Of a stretch of 64,000 nt of DNA, positions 1 through 7,893 are shown piece after piece. Location: the NCBI RefSeq assembly GCF_020805785.1, contig NZ_JAJGZV010000006.1, positions 62,001 to 126,000 of the forward strand. Reading direction: 5' to 3'. Source of the stretch: Flavobacterium chungbukense. Its GTDB lineage: Bacteria > Bacteroidota > Bacteroidia > Flavobacteriales > Flavobacteriaceae. Within the stretch, counting starts at the first letter, position 1. Each line of letters begins with the position of its first letter. A model generated the notes under the pieces. The model had not been told where the DNA came from. It searched no databases and saw only the letters and a program-made list of their open reading frames with translations. The translations under genes and the position numbers were made by a program.

Positions 1-107
1 GACTTTTGGCTATACAAGTAATTATAAATAGGTTCGATTATATCAAAAGAAACAATCGATTTTGGATCATTATTACGTCCGAATAAATTGGAAAAAAAGT
101 TCGACAT
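1..107 (-). CDS. Partial hypothetical protein, N-terminal end only
   Basis: Reading leftward from an ATG at 107, an open frame of 35 codons runs off the left window edge with no stop. It begins MSNFFSNLFG and continues with a hydrophilic, Asn/Asp/Ile-rich stretch that has no signal peptide or membrane segment. I do not recognise the family. It lies downstream of, and in the same direction as, the FAD-dependent dehydrogenase, with 87 bases between them. Its reality rests on an uninterrupted frame to the edge and a plausible start; a chance frame of this length cannot be excluded. Confidence 0.5.
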   Translation of the reverse strand, partial: MSNFFSNLFGRNNDPKSIVSFDIIEPIYNYLYSQK

Positions 108-194
108 TCGTTATTTAATTTAAAATATTTGTATTCTCTAAATTAGAAAATGACTAAGTTAAACTAAGATAACAAAGTTTTTTATCGCAAAAAA

Positions 195-1754
195 TTATTT
201 TAAAGATTCTGCAATCATCAAGGCACATTTTTCGCCATCAATTGCAGCAGAGATAATACCGCCGGCATAACCTGCTCCTTCTCCACAAGGATACAATCCT
301 TTTATTTGAAGATGTTCTAAAGTTAGAGGATCGCGCGGAATTCTTACCGGAGATGAAGTTCTACTTTCAGGCGCATGTAAAATGGCTTCATTTGTCAAAT
401 AACCGCGCATTGATTTTCCAAAATCCTGAAATCCCTGGCGCATGATTTGCGTTAAAAAACCTGGAAAAACCTGCCCCAATTCTACCGGAGTTGTTCCTGG
501 AACATACGAAGTTTTCGGAATATCTGCCGAAACTTTACTTTGTGTAAAATCGATCATTCTTTGTGCTGGAACTTTTTGAGTTTGTCCTGCCAAATACCAT
601 GCTTTTTGTTCGATGCTTTTTTGAAATTCCATTCCAGCCAAAGCGCCAAATTTTGCAAAAGGTTTGAAATCTTCTAATTTCAATTCTACCACAATTCCAG
701 AATTTGCTGTAGATTGATCCCGTTTAGATGGCGACCAACCGTTTGTAACCACTTCTCCTGGACTTGTTGCACAAGGTGCAATTACACCTCCTGGACACAT
801 ACAGAATGAATACATTCCGCGGCCGTTTACTTGTTTTACAATTGAATATGGAGCTGGCGGTAAGTGCTCTCCACGATAATCACAACTGTACTGAATACTA
901 TCAATTAATTCTTGCGAATGTTCTGCTCTAACACCTAAAGCAAAAGGTTTTGCTTCTATTAAAATTTTCTTTTTATCTAATAATTCAAATATATCACGCG
1001 CAGAATGCCCTGTTGCCAAGATTAATTTATTGGCGTGAATTTTATCTCCGCTTTGCGTTACGATTCCTTCAACTTCGTTATTCTTCACCAAAATATCGCT
1101 TACACGGGTTTCAAACAAAACCTGTCCGCCAAATTCGATGATTTTTTCTCTGATGTCTTCAATAATCTTAGGCAATTTATTGGTTCCGATATGCGGATGC
1201 GCCTCAACTAGAATATCTTCTGAAGCACCAAAAGCGACTAAAAGTTCTAAAATTCGGGTTACATCTCCGCGTTTTTTAGAACGGGTATACAATTTACCAT
1301 CAGAATACGTTCCTGCTCCGCCTTCTCCAAAACAATAATTAGAATCTTCGTTTACAATATGCTCACGATTTATTGCTTTTAAGTCGCGACGGCGTCCTCG
1401 AACATCTTTTCCGCGTTCTAACACAATGGGTTTCAAGCCTAATTCAATTAATTGCAATGCGGCAAAAAGTCCAGCTGGACCAGCACCGACAACAATAACT
1501 TCTTGTGCGTTAGAAACATCTTTGTATATAGGAAGTTCAATTTTGGTTTCCTGAAATGGTTCGCCTTTTAAGTAAATAAGAACTTTCAAATTGATTTTAA
1601 TGGCTTTCTGACGTGCATCAATAGAGCGTTTTAAAATCGAAACATGCTGAATTTCTTGAGCAGAAACTTTAATCTGCTTAGACAAATGGTCTTTTAGCAA
1701 TGATTCGTTTGCAGCAATTTCTGGTGTAACTTGAAGTAAAAGTTCTTTTGGCAT
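195..1754 (-). CDS. FAD-dependent dehydrogenase (COG2509-like NAD(P)/FAD oxidoreductase)
   Basis: A 519-residue soluble flavoprotein. After an N-terminal domain of about 80 residues there is a Rossmann dinucleotide-binding motif, VVGAGPAGLFAAL at about 88-100, followed by ERGKDVRGRRRD, the segment expected to contact the FAD ribose. The block CFGEGGAGTYSDGKLYTR near 140-158 and the C-terminal LYPCGEGAGYAGGI near 487-500 are typical of the uncharacterised COG2509 family, in which the substrate is not established. The Cys-rich MYSFCMCPGGVI stretch in the middle is also family-typical. ATG start at 1754, with a candidate -7 box about 50 bases upstream. It appears monocistronic, with a gene-free stretch before it. 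The family call is firm; the reaction is unknown. Confidence 0.85.
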   Translation of the reverse strand: MPKELLLQVTPEIAANESLLKDHLSKQIKVSAQEIQHVSILKRSIDARQKAIKINLKVLIYLKGEPFQETKIELPIYKDVSNAQEVIVVGAGPAGLFAALQLIELGLKPIVLERGKDVRGRRRDLKAINREHIVNEDSNYCFGEGGAGTYSDGKLYTRSKKRGDVTRILELLVAFGASEDILVEAHPHIGTNKLPKIIEDIREKIIEFGGQVLFETRVSDILVKNNEVEGIVTQSGDKIHANKLILATGHSARDIFELLDKKKILIEAKPFALGVRAEHSQELIDSIQYSCDYRGEHLPPAPYSIVKQVNGRGMYSFCMCPGGVIAPCATSPGEVVTNGWSPSKRDQSTANSGIVVELKLEDFKPFAKFGALAGMEFQKSIEQKAWYLAGQTQKVPAQRMIDFTQSKVSADIPKTSYVPGTTPVELGQVFPGFLTQIMRQGFQDFGKSMRGYLTNEAILHAPESRTSSPVRIPRDPLTLEHLQIKGLYPCGEGAGYAGGIISAAIDGEKCALMIAESLK

Positions 1755-1801
1755 TTTTTTGTTTTTATTCTATTAGCTTTTCTTTCTATGAAAAGAAGAT
1801 G

Positions 1802-1809
1802 CAAAAGTA
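1802..1809 (-). promoter_or_regulatory. Candidate -7 promoter box for the FAD dehydrogenase
   Basis: On the minus strand this reads TACTTTTG, an exact match to the Bacteroidota -7 consensus TAnnTTTG. It would place transcription start about 40 bases before the ATG at 1754. No clear TTG -33 element is seen at the usual spacing, so this is a motif match only. Confidence 0.4.
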
Positions 1810-1850
1810 CTATTTTGAAATGAGATTTTATCTTTGGTCTAAATTTTCAC

Positions 1851-1880
1851 GCAGATTTACACAGATTTAAGCAGATTTAT
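1851..1880. repeat. Three-copy 10-bp tandem repeat (RCAGATTTAN)
   Basis: Three copies of CAGATTTA begin at 1852, 1862 and 1872, so the period is exactly 10 bases. The array is followed by a T-tract and an AGCCACAGATTA stretch at about 1890-1901. It sits in the 275-base gap between the FAD dehydrogenase and the small hypothetical gene, where no gene is seen. Sequences like this appear, to my knowledge, repeatedly in intergenic DNA of Flavobacterium; that is recollection, not a search. Confidence 0.7.
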
Positions 1881-1940
1881 ATTTTTTTTAGCCACAGATT
1901 ATTTGGATTAAAAAGATTTCTTCAAGAACAGTTTTAAAAA

Positions 1941-2022
1941 ATCTTAGAACCTTAGCACCTCAGAATCTTAGAACCTTTAAGAAAGACTTTGTACCTTTGC
2001 ACCTCTGAACCTTTGCACCTTT
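1941..2022 (+). repeat. Degenerate CCTTTGCACCT repeat tract
   Basis: Imperfect direct repeats based on ACCTTTGCACCT / GAACCTTTG run through this stretch, including AACCTTAGCACCT, GAACCTTTAA, TACCTTTGCACCT and GAACCTTTGCACCT. It ends eight bases before the ATG at 2030. The repeats contain one exact match to the -7 promoter consensus, so the tract may serve as leader or promoter of the next gene. Confidence 0.6.
1992..1999 (+). promoter_or_regulatory. Candidate -7 promoter box for the 79-aa gene
   Basis: TACCTTTG matches TAnnTTTG exactly and lies 30 bases before the ATG at 2030. It is embedded in a repeat tract rich in CCTTTG, so the match may be incidental. No convincing -33 TTG is visible 17-23 bases upstream. 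Confidence 0.35.
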
Positions 2023-2029
2023 AAAAAAA

Positions 2030-2269
2030 ATGTCTAGAAAAATAAAACTAATTTGGGATTTTCGCGGACCAGCTTCTGCAAAAACTGCCGAACATCACGA
2101 AATTCATTTAAAAGAATATATAGCAATTAAAAAATTACCTTTAAACATTACAGGTTTTTTAATTCTAAATGATATGCACGCAATCGCTTTTATGGTTGTA
2201 ACCGATGAAAATATGATTCAGGTAAGAGATGCTTTGAAACCACATCGTGGGGAAGTTTATAGTGAATAA
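2030..2269 (+). CDS. Small conserved hypothetical protein (79 aa)
   Basis: A 79-residue soluble protein starting MSRKIKLIWDFRGPASAKTA and carrying HHEIHLKEY near 22-30 and HAIAFMVVTDE near 50-60. No signal peptide, membrane segment or cysteine is present. The alternating charged and hydrophobic pattern and the compact length look like a small alpha/beta protein. I do not recognise a domain; it resembles small conserved proteins in flavobacterial genomes, which is an impression. It stands alone between a repeat tract and an inverted-repeat region, convergent with recQ. Start chosen at the only ATG, which directly follows an A-rich stretch. Confidence 0.65.
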   Translation: MSRKIKLIWDFRGPASAKTAEHHEIHLKEYIAIKKLPLNITGFLILNDMHAIAFMVVTDENMIQVRDALKPHRGEVYSE

Positions 2270-2284
2270 AATTCCAAAAAAGAA

Positions 2285-2421
2285 AATTCCAAATTCCAAT
2301 TACTTAGAAAAATCTAAAATAAAAAATTCCAAATTCCAATGCTACAGTTTGCTTGGAATTTGGAATTTGTATTTTTTAATGTTTTATTATTTTGGAATTT
2401 GGAATTTCTAAAATTGGAATT
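2285..2421. repeat. Nested inverted repeats between convergent genes (AATTCCAAATTCCAA family)
   Basis: The 15-mer AATTCCAAATTCCAA occurs at 2285-2299 and 2325-2339, and its exact reverse complement occurs at 2353-2367 and 2392-2406, with a shorter half copy at 2414-2421. The inner pair forms a perfect 15-bp stem with a 13-base loop; the outer pair can form a larger hairpin. The element fills the gap between the ends of the 79-aa gene and recQ and could act as a terminator for both, though the stem is AT-rich. Confidence 0.8.
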
Positions 2422-4616
2422 TAATTAGCCACCTCGCTAATAAACTTAATACGCATTAAACGTAATTCGTCAATATCGTAATCGCCGTCAAATTCTTTCA
2501 ATGCGTCCTCGATTTTATCCGACTCTGATTCCATAAAATAATCGTGAATTTCTTCTTGCTGATCATCATCAAGCATGTCATCAATCCAATATTTGATATT
2601 TAATTTGGTTCCAGAATATACAATTTGCTCCATTTCTTTAATCAAAGCATCCATCGTTAAACCTTTAGCAGAAGCAATATCGTTCAGTGACAATTTTCTA
2701 TCGATATTCTGAATAATATACAATTTGTTAGCAGAGTTTACTCCTGTCGATTTTACTACTAAATCATCTGGACGAATAATATCGTTATCTTCAACGTATC
2801 GGCTGATTAGGGCGACAAATTCGCTTCCATATTTTTTAGCTTTTCCTTCTCCTACACCATGAATATTATATAATTCGGTTATAGAAATCGGATATTTAAG
2901 TGCCATATCTTCAAGAGAAGGATCTTGAAAAACAACAAATGGCGGAACCCCAAGTTTTTTGGCTACTTTTTTACGAAGTTCTCGAAGCATTCCAGTCAAA
3001 ACCTCATCGGCAGTTCCAGAAGATTTGCCTCCAGACACAATTGTTTCGTCATCAGCTTCAGTATATTCATGATCTTCAGACATCATAAATGAAACTGGAT
3101 TTTTGATATAATCCAATCCTTTTTCAGTGATTTTAATTATACCATACGTTTCAATATCTTTTGATAAATAATCAGAAACCAAAACTTGTCTTAGGAGAGC
3201 CATCCAATATTTTTCATCATGGCCTGAACCTGAACCAAAATAAGGCTGCGCATCTGTTTTATGTGCTTTAATAACCGCATTAATTCGGCCAATTAAAGTG
3301 AATACAATTTCTTTTGATTTATAAATATGTTTGGTATCGCGAACAATTTCTAGCAGTTTAACCACTTGTTCTTTTGCTTCCACTTTATGTTTCGGATTAC
3401 GAACGTTGTCATCCATATCAGCACCTTCACCTGTTTCGCCATCAAATTCTTCGCCGAAATAATGAAGAAGAAATTTTCTACGCGACATTGAAGTTTCCGC
3501 ATAAGCTACAACTTCCTGCAAAAGAGCAAATCCAATTTCTTGTTCAGCAACTGGTTTTCCAGACATAAATTTCTCCAGCTTTTCTACATCTTTATAAGAG
3601 TAGTACGCCAAACAATGTCCTTCTCCTCCATCACGTCCTGCACGACCAGTTTCTTGGTAATAACTTTCTAATGATTTTGGAATATCGTGGTGAATTACAA
3701 AACGAACATCTGGTTTATCAATTCCCATTCCGAAGGCAATCGTTGCTACTACCACATCTACATCTTCCATCAAAAACATATCTTGATGTTTGGCGCGTGT
3801 TTTTGCATCTAACCCTGCGTGATAAGGAACCGCACTGATTCCGTTTACCTGCAAAACTTCAGCAATCGATTCTACTTTTTTACGGCTTAAGCAATAAATA
3901 ATTCCAGATTTGCCTTTGTGTTGTTTGATAAATCGAATAATATCCGATTCGATATTTTTTGTTTTTGTTCGAACTTCGTAATACAAGTTCGGTCTATTAA
4001 ATGATGCTTTAAAAGTATTCGCATCAGACATATCTAAGTTTTTCAGAATATCTTCCTGAACTTTTGGTGTTGCGGTTGCTGTAAGTCCGATAATAGGAAC
4101 TGTACCTAATTGTTTGATTATATGTCGCAGATTTCTGTATTCAGGTCTAAAATCATGTCCCCATTCTGATATACAGTGAGCCTCATCAATAGCAACAAAA
4201 GAAATTTTGACACTTTGTAAGAAAGTAACATATTCTTCTTTTGTTAATGATTCTGGGGCTACGTACAAAAGTTTGGTTAAACCAGAAGTAATATCTTTTT
4301 TAACTTGAGCAATCTCAGTCTTGGTAAGAGAGGAATTCAATACATGTGCAATTCCATTTTCTGACGAGAGACTTCGAATCGCATCAACTTGATTTTTCAT
4401 CAAAGCAATCAATGGTGAAACAACAATTGCTGTTCCATCCTGAATTAAAGCGGGTAATTGATAACAAAGAGACTTTCCACCGCCTGTCGGCATAATTACG
4501 AAAGTATTCTTATCATTTAAAATACTCGTAATGACTTGCTCTTGCAAGCCTTTAAATTGGCTAAAGCCGAAATACTTCTTTAATTCTTTATGTATTTCAA
4601 TTTCGTTTGAATTCAT
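2421..4616 (-). CDS. recQ: ATP-dependent DNA helicase RecQ
   Basis: A 731-residue 3'-5' DNA helicase of the RecQ family, acting in recombination and fork repair. Helicase motif I is PTGGGKS at 43-49, motif II is DEAH at 144-147, and the motif VI region reads YYQETGRAGRDG near 315-326. A RecQ C-terminal (winged-helix) region and an HRDC domain (about 535-615, containing VPPFVVFQDPSLEDMAL) follow, and an acidic tail of about 110 residues makes it longer than E. coli RecQ. The usual zinc-binding cysteine cluster after the helicase core is not apparent. ATG start at 4616; the gene is divergent from the isomerase gene and convergent with the 79-aa gene. Confidence 0.95.
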   Translation of the reverse strand: MNSNEIEIHKELKKYFGFSQFKGLQEQVITSILNDKNTFVIMPTGGGKSLCYQLPALIQDGTAIVVSPLIALMKNQVDAIRSLSSENGIAHVLNSSLTKTEIAQVKKDITSGLTKLLYVAPESLTKEEYVTFLQSVKISFVAIDEAHCISEWGHDFRPEYRNLRHIIKQLGTVPIIGLTATATPKVQEDILKNLDMSDANTFKASFNRPNLYYEVRTKTKNIESDIIRFIKQHKGKSGIIYCLSRKKVESIAEVLQVNGISAVPYHAGLDAKTRAKHQDMFLMEDVDVVVATIAFGMGIDKPDVRFVIHHDIPKSLESYYQETGRAGRDGGEGHCLAYYSYKDVEKLEKFMSGKPVAEQEIGFALLQEVVAYAETSMSRRKFLLHYFGEEFDGETGEGADMDDNVRNPKHKVEAKEQVVKLLEIVRDTKHIYKSKEIVFTLIGRINAVIKAHKTDAQPYFGSGSGHDEKYWMALLRQVLVSDYLSKDIETYGIIKITEKGLDYIKNPVSFMMSEDHEYTEADDETIVSGGKSSGTADEVLTGMLRELRKKVAKKLGVPPFVVFQDPSLEDMALKYPISITELYNIHGVGEGKAKKYGSEFVALISRYVEDNDIIRPDDLVVKSTGVNSANKLYIIQNIDRKLSLNDIASAKGLTMDALIKEMEQIVYSGTKLNIKYWIDDMLDDDQQEEIHDYFMESESDKIEDALKEFDGDYDIDELRLMRIKFISEVAN

Positions 4617-4640
4617 TCTTTATATTAATGGTATTTTGTA

Positions 4641-4648
4641 TAAATTTG
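4641..4648 (+). promoter_or_regulatory. Candidate -7 promoter box for the isomerase-tatC-lptB run
   Basis: TAAATTTG is an exact TAnnTTTG match located between the divergent recQ and isomerase genes. Transcription from it would start near 4654, which argues that the isomerase starts downstream (TTG at 4703) and not at the earlier in-frame TTG at 4607. No good -33 TTG is seen at standard spacing. Confidence 0.45.
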
Positions 4649-4702
4649 CAACACATAAAGATACAACTTTCTTTTATACATACAAATTTTAAATATTCTG
4701 AT

Positions 4703-5668
4703 TTGATCACAAAAGAAAATATATTGGCGATTGCCAAAAAAACAATACTCTCTGAAAGTGAAGCAATTACAAAACTAATTGATTTTTTGGACGAAAATTT
4801 TTACGAAGCTGTCCAACGTATCTATGAAAGCAAAGGGCGACTTATTGTAACCGGAATTGGAAAAAGCGCGATTATCGCTCAAAAAATGGTTGCTACCTTT
4901 AACTCTACCGGAACCCCTTCTATGTTTTTACATGCTGCAGAAGCTATTCACGGTGATTTAGGAATGATTCAGAATGACGACATCATAATTTGTATTTCTA
5001 AAAGTGGTAATAGCCCCGAAATAAAGGTCTTAGTTCCATTATTAAAAAGATTTGGAAATACCTTAATTGCAATCACTGGAAATATAACTTCATTTTTGGC
5101 AAAAGGTTCAGATTACGTTTTAAATGCAACTGTAGATGCTGAAGCTTGCCCAATCAATCTAGCACCAACAAACAGTACAACTGCTCAACTTGTAATAGGC
5201 GATGCATTGGCCGTTTGTCTAATGGAAATGCGCGATTTTAAACCTGAAGATTTTGCTGTTTATCATCCAGGCGGCGCTCTAGGAAAAAAACTTTTGCTTC
5301 GCGTAAAAGACATGATCGAGCATTCATTAAAACCAGCTGTTACTCCAGAAACCTCAATCAAAAAAGCAATTTTCGAAATTTCTGAAAAAAGATTAGGCGT
5401 AACAGCAGTAATTGAAGACAATAAAATTATCGGAATTATTACAGATGGAGACATCCGAAGAATGCTAAACGACGTAGATACTATTGCGGACTTAACTGCA
5501 AGGGATATTATGTCAAAAAATCCTAAAATAGTTTCATCTGAAACTATGGCGGTTGAAGCTTTAAATATTTTAGAAGATTTCTCCATAACACAATTGATTG
5601 TGGCTGACAATGGTGAATACAAAGGAGTTTTACACTTACATGACATTTTAAAAGAAGGAATAGTATAA
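4703..5668 (+). CDS. kdsD: Arabinose-5-phosphate isomerase, KpsF/GutQ family
   Basis: Converts ribulose-5-phosphate to arabinose-5-phosphate, the first committed step to Kdo for lipopolysaccharide. The frame can be opened as early as a TTG at 4607, but I take the TTG at 4703, giving MITKENILAIAKK and 321 residues, the usual family length; the extra upstream residues look non-conserved and would overlap recQ. An N-terminal SIS sugar-isomerase domain contains VTGIGKSAIIAQKM near 49-62 and AAEAIHGDLGMI near 78-89, and two CBS repeats fill about 200-320. The stop overlaps the tatC start by one base (TAATG), so the two are probably translationally coupled. Non-ATG start and promoter position are inferences. 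Confidence 0.88.
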   Translation: MITKENILAIAKKTILSESEAITKLIDFLDENFYEAVQRIYESKGRLIVTGIGKSAIIAQKMVATFNSTGTPSMFLHAAEAIHGDLGMIQNDDIIICISKSGNSPEIKVLVPLLKRFGNTLIAITGNITSFLAKGSDYVLNATVDAEACPINLAPTNSTTAQLVIGDALAVCLMEMRDFKPEDFAVYHPGGALGKKLLLRVKDMIEHSLKPAVTPETSIKKAIFEISEKRLGVTAVIEDNKIIGIITDGDIRRMLNDVDTIADLTARDIMSKNPKIVSSETMAVEALNILEDFSITQLIVADNGEYKGVLHLHDILKEGIV

Positions 5669-6483
5669 TGGCAAAGAAAAACCTTGGCGAGATGTCATTT
5701 TTAGATCATCTTGAAGAACTAAGATGGTTATTAGTTAGAAGTACATTTGCAATCTGTATAATGGCTTTTGTCACTTATTTTTTTAGTGACTATTTGTTTG
5801 ATCAAATTATTTTAGGTCCAATTAGACCAACATTCTTTACGTATGTTTGGTTTTGCGACTTATCACATCAACTAGGATTTGCAGAAAGTATTTGCATAAC
5901 CGAACTGAACTTTATCATTCAGAATACAGAAATGGAAGGTCAGGTAAACATTTTTGTTTGGATGTGTCTTCTAGCAGGTTTTATACTTGGTTTTCCTTAT
6001 ATTTTATGGGAAGTATGGAAATTTATTAGTCCAGCTTTGTATGAAAAAGAAAGAAAAAATGCTAAAATTTTCATTTTCACTTCTTCATTACTTTTCTTTT
6101 TAGGAGTGATTTTTGGCTATTTTGTGGTAATTCCAATGTCTGTAAATTTCGTTGCCACTTTCTCTATTAGTGATGTGGTGAAAAACCAATTCACGCTCGA
6201 ATCTTATATGGGAATGGTAAAAACGAGTATTTTGGCAAGTGGTTTATTTTTTGAACTTCCAATTATCATTTATTTCTTAACCAAATTAGGATTAGTAACT
6301 CCAGAATTTTTAAGAAAATATTGGAAATATGCTGTAGTTATTATCTTGATTGTTGCAGCTATCGTAACTCCGCCAGATGTAGTGAGTCAAACTATTGTGG
6401 CTATCCCAATGTTAATTATCTACGAAATCAGTATTTGGATTTCTAAGGTTGTTTATAAAAATAAATTGAAAGAAAATGTCTGA
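5668..6483 (+). CDS. tatC: Twin-arginine translocase subunit TatC
   Basis: A 271-residue inner-membrane protein that forms the signal-peptide receptor of the Tat pathway for export of folded proteins. The N-terminal signature MSFLDHLEELRWLLVRS and six predicted hydrophobic helices are visible, as is the conserved PFxxYExWKFISPALYE-type loop, here FPYILWEVWKFISPALYE. An extra segment between helices one and two, about residues 55-95 and containing two Cys, lengthens it compared with E. coli TatC and resembles other Bacteroidota TatC proteins. It overlaps the isomerase upstream by one base and the next gene by eight bases. TatA/B are not in the window. Confidence 0.95.
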   Translation: MAKKNLGEMSFLDHLEELRWLLVRSTFAICIMAFVTYFFSDYLFDQIILGPIRPTFFTYVWFCDLSHQLGFAESICITELNFIIQNTEMEGQVNIFVWMCLLAGFILGFPYILWEVWKFISPALYEKERKNAKIFIFTSSLLFFLGVIFGYFVVIPMSVNFVATFSISDVVKNQFTLESYMGMVKTSILASGLFFELPIIIYFLTKLGLVTPEFLRKYWKYAVVIILIVAAIVTPPDVVSQTIVAIPMLIIYEISIWISKVVYKNKLKENV

Positions 6484-6826
6484 TATCATTCAAGAATTTA
6501 ACGATTATCGTTCTAAAATGAACGAAAAATTATTAGCTGACAATAACAAAATTGTAAAGCGAATTTTTAACCTTGACACCAATGCTTACGCAGAAGGCGC
6601 TCTTGATGTAAAAACAAAAGAACTTTTAGGCTTGGTTGCTTCAACTGTTTTACGTTGCGATGATTGTGTAAAATACCATCTAGAAACTAGCTACAAAGAA
6701 GGTGTCTCAAAAGAAGAAATGATGGAAGCAATGGGAATTGCGACTCTTGTTGGAGGAACAATTGTTATTCCTCATTTAAGAAGAGCTTACGAATTTTGGG
6801 AAGCACTTGAAGAGAGTGGTAAATAA
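6476..6826 (+). CDS. Carboxymuconolactone decarboxylase / AhpD-like protein
   Basis: A 116-residue helical protein of the carboxymuconolactone decarboxylase superfamily. It has the AhpD-type redox motif CDDCVKYH at 61-68 (Cys61, Cys64, His68), preceded by the characteristic LDVKTKELLGLVAS helix and followed by GVSKEEMMEAMGIATLVGG. The CxxCxxxH arrangement suggests a peroxidase-like or disulfide reductase activity rather than decarboxylation, but the substrate cannot be read from sequence. It overlaps tatC by eight bases and therefore belongs to the isomerase-tatC transcription unit. The family is firm, the role inferred. Confidence 0.88.
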   Translation: MSDIIQEFNDYRSKMNEKLLADNNKIVKRIFNLDTNAYAEGALDVKTKELLGLVASTVLRCDDCVKYHLETSYKEGVSKEEMMEAMGIATLVGGTIVIPHLRRAYEFWEALEESGK

Positions 6827-6840
6827 TTAGAAAATGTGCC

Positions 6841-7044
6841 AATTTGATAATTAGATAATTCTTTTGAAACGCGCTAATTATTTAATTTTTGAAGTACAAA
6901 TTCTAAATTTTGAAAACGCAATAATTTGTTAATTGATTTATCGGATTGATTATTTTACATTTATTTTGCCTTTCAAATCAATTAAAATTAAATCTCAGCT
7001 AGTTTGTCAATTATCTCATTTTCAAATTATCTAATTATCTAATT
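6841..7044. repeat. Long-range inverted repeat flanking the lptB leader
   Basis: AATTTGATAATTAGATAATT at 6841-6860 and AATTATCTAATTATCTAATT at 7025-7044 are reverse complements at 19 of 20 positions, separated by about 164 bases. They bracket the 225-base gap before lptB; the right copy ends seven bases before its ATG. No gene is visible between the arms. Whether this folds as a leader hairpin or is a dispersed element inserted twice cannot be told from one locus. Confidence 0.7.
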
Positions 7045-7051
7045 AAAAAAA

Positions 7052-7792
7052 ATGAAGCTAAGAGCCGATAATTTAATCAAAACCTATAAAGGACGTAGTG
7101 TTGTAAAAGGAATTTCTGTTGAAGTAAATCAAGGAGAAATTGTGGGACTTTTGGGACCTAATGGAGCTGGAAAAACAACGTCTTTTTATATGATTGTTGG
7201 ATTGGTAAAACCAAATCAAGGAAATATTTATTTGGATGATTTGAACATTACTGATTATCCGATGTACAAACGTGCACAGCAAGGAATTGGCTATTTGGCG
7301 CAAGAGGCTTCGGTCTTTAGAAAATTAAGTATTGAAGACAACATTTTAAGCGTTTTACAATTGACAAAACTTTCAAAAGAGGCACAAATTGCTAAAATGG
7401 AAAGTTTAATAGAAGAATTCAGTTTAGAACATATTCGCACCAACCGAGGCGATTTACTTTCTGGAGGTGAGCGTCGTCGTACAGAAATTGCACGCGCATT
7501 GGCAACCGATCCAAAATTTATTTTATTGGATGAGCCTTTCGCTGGAGTTGACCCGGTTGCGGTTGAGGATATTCAGAGAATTGTAGCGCAATTGAAAAAT
7601 AAAAATATCGGAATTCTAATTACCGATCACAACGTTCAGGAAACTTTAGCCATTACCGATAAAACATACTTAATGTTCGAAGGAGGAATTCTAAAAGCCG
7701 GTGTTCCAGAAGAATTAGTTGAAGATGAAATGGTTCGCCGTGTTTATCTTGGACAAAACTTCGAGTTGCGTAAAAAGAAACTTGAATTCTAG
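7052..7792 (+). CDS. lptB: LPS export ABC transporter ATP-binding protein LptB
   Basis: A 246-residue cytoplasmic ATPase that powers LptFG to move lipopolysaccharide from the inner membrane across the envelope. Walker A is GPNGAGKTT at about 34-42, the ABC signature is LSGGERRR, Walker B is FILLDEPFAGVDP, and the switch His lies in LITDHNVQETL. The ERRR and DEPFAGVDPVAV wording is characteristic of LptB rather than of amino-acid or other importers. The partner permeases are not in the window. It lies downstream of the Kdo isomerase, which fits an LPS theme, but the 225-base gap with inverted repeats suggests separate control. ATG start after a run of A. Confidence 0.93.
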   Translation: MKLRADNLIKTYKGRSVVKGISVEVNQGEIVGLLGPNGAGKTTSFYMIVGLVKPNQGNIYLDDLNITDYPMYKRAQQGIGYLAQEASVFRKLSIEDNILSVLQLTKLSKEAQIAKMESLIEEFSLEHIRTNRGDLLSGGERRRTEIARALATDPKFILLDEPFAGVDPVAVEDIQRIVAQLKNKNIGILITDHNVQETLAITDKTYLMFEGGILKAGVPEELVEDEMVRRVYLGQNFELRKKKLEF

Positions 7793-7802
7793 AAAAAGTA
7801 TT

Positions 7803-7889
7803 CAGTCGCAGTTTTCAGTCGCAGTGAGCACTGAAAACTGTAACTGAAATTCTTTACAAAAAAATACTGAAAACCGAGACTGAGACTGC
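7803..7889. repeat. Inverted repeats between lptB and GH25 gene (CAGTnnCAGTTTTCAGT family)
   Basis: CAGTCGCAGTTTTCAGT at 7803-7819 pairs with ACTGAAAACTGTAACTG at 7830-7846, 15 of 17 positions, across a 10-base loop. A further related copy, ACTGAAAACCGAGACTGAG, starts at 7866 and reaches almost to the stop of the convergent GH25 gene. The position between convergent genes is consistent with a two-way terminator, but the multiple copies suggest a dispersed repeat family. Confidence 0.75.
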
Positions 7890-7893
7890 AAAT

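Noticed and set aside
1851-1880. Possible CRISPR array
   Set aside because: Only three copies of an eight-base core with two-base spacers, no long repeats or unique spacers and no cas genes.
5263-5646. Antisense open frame of 127 codons within the arabinose-5-phosphate isomerase gene
   Set aside because: It is entirely covered by a well-supported gene on the other strand and its protein shows no recognisable motif.
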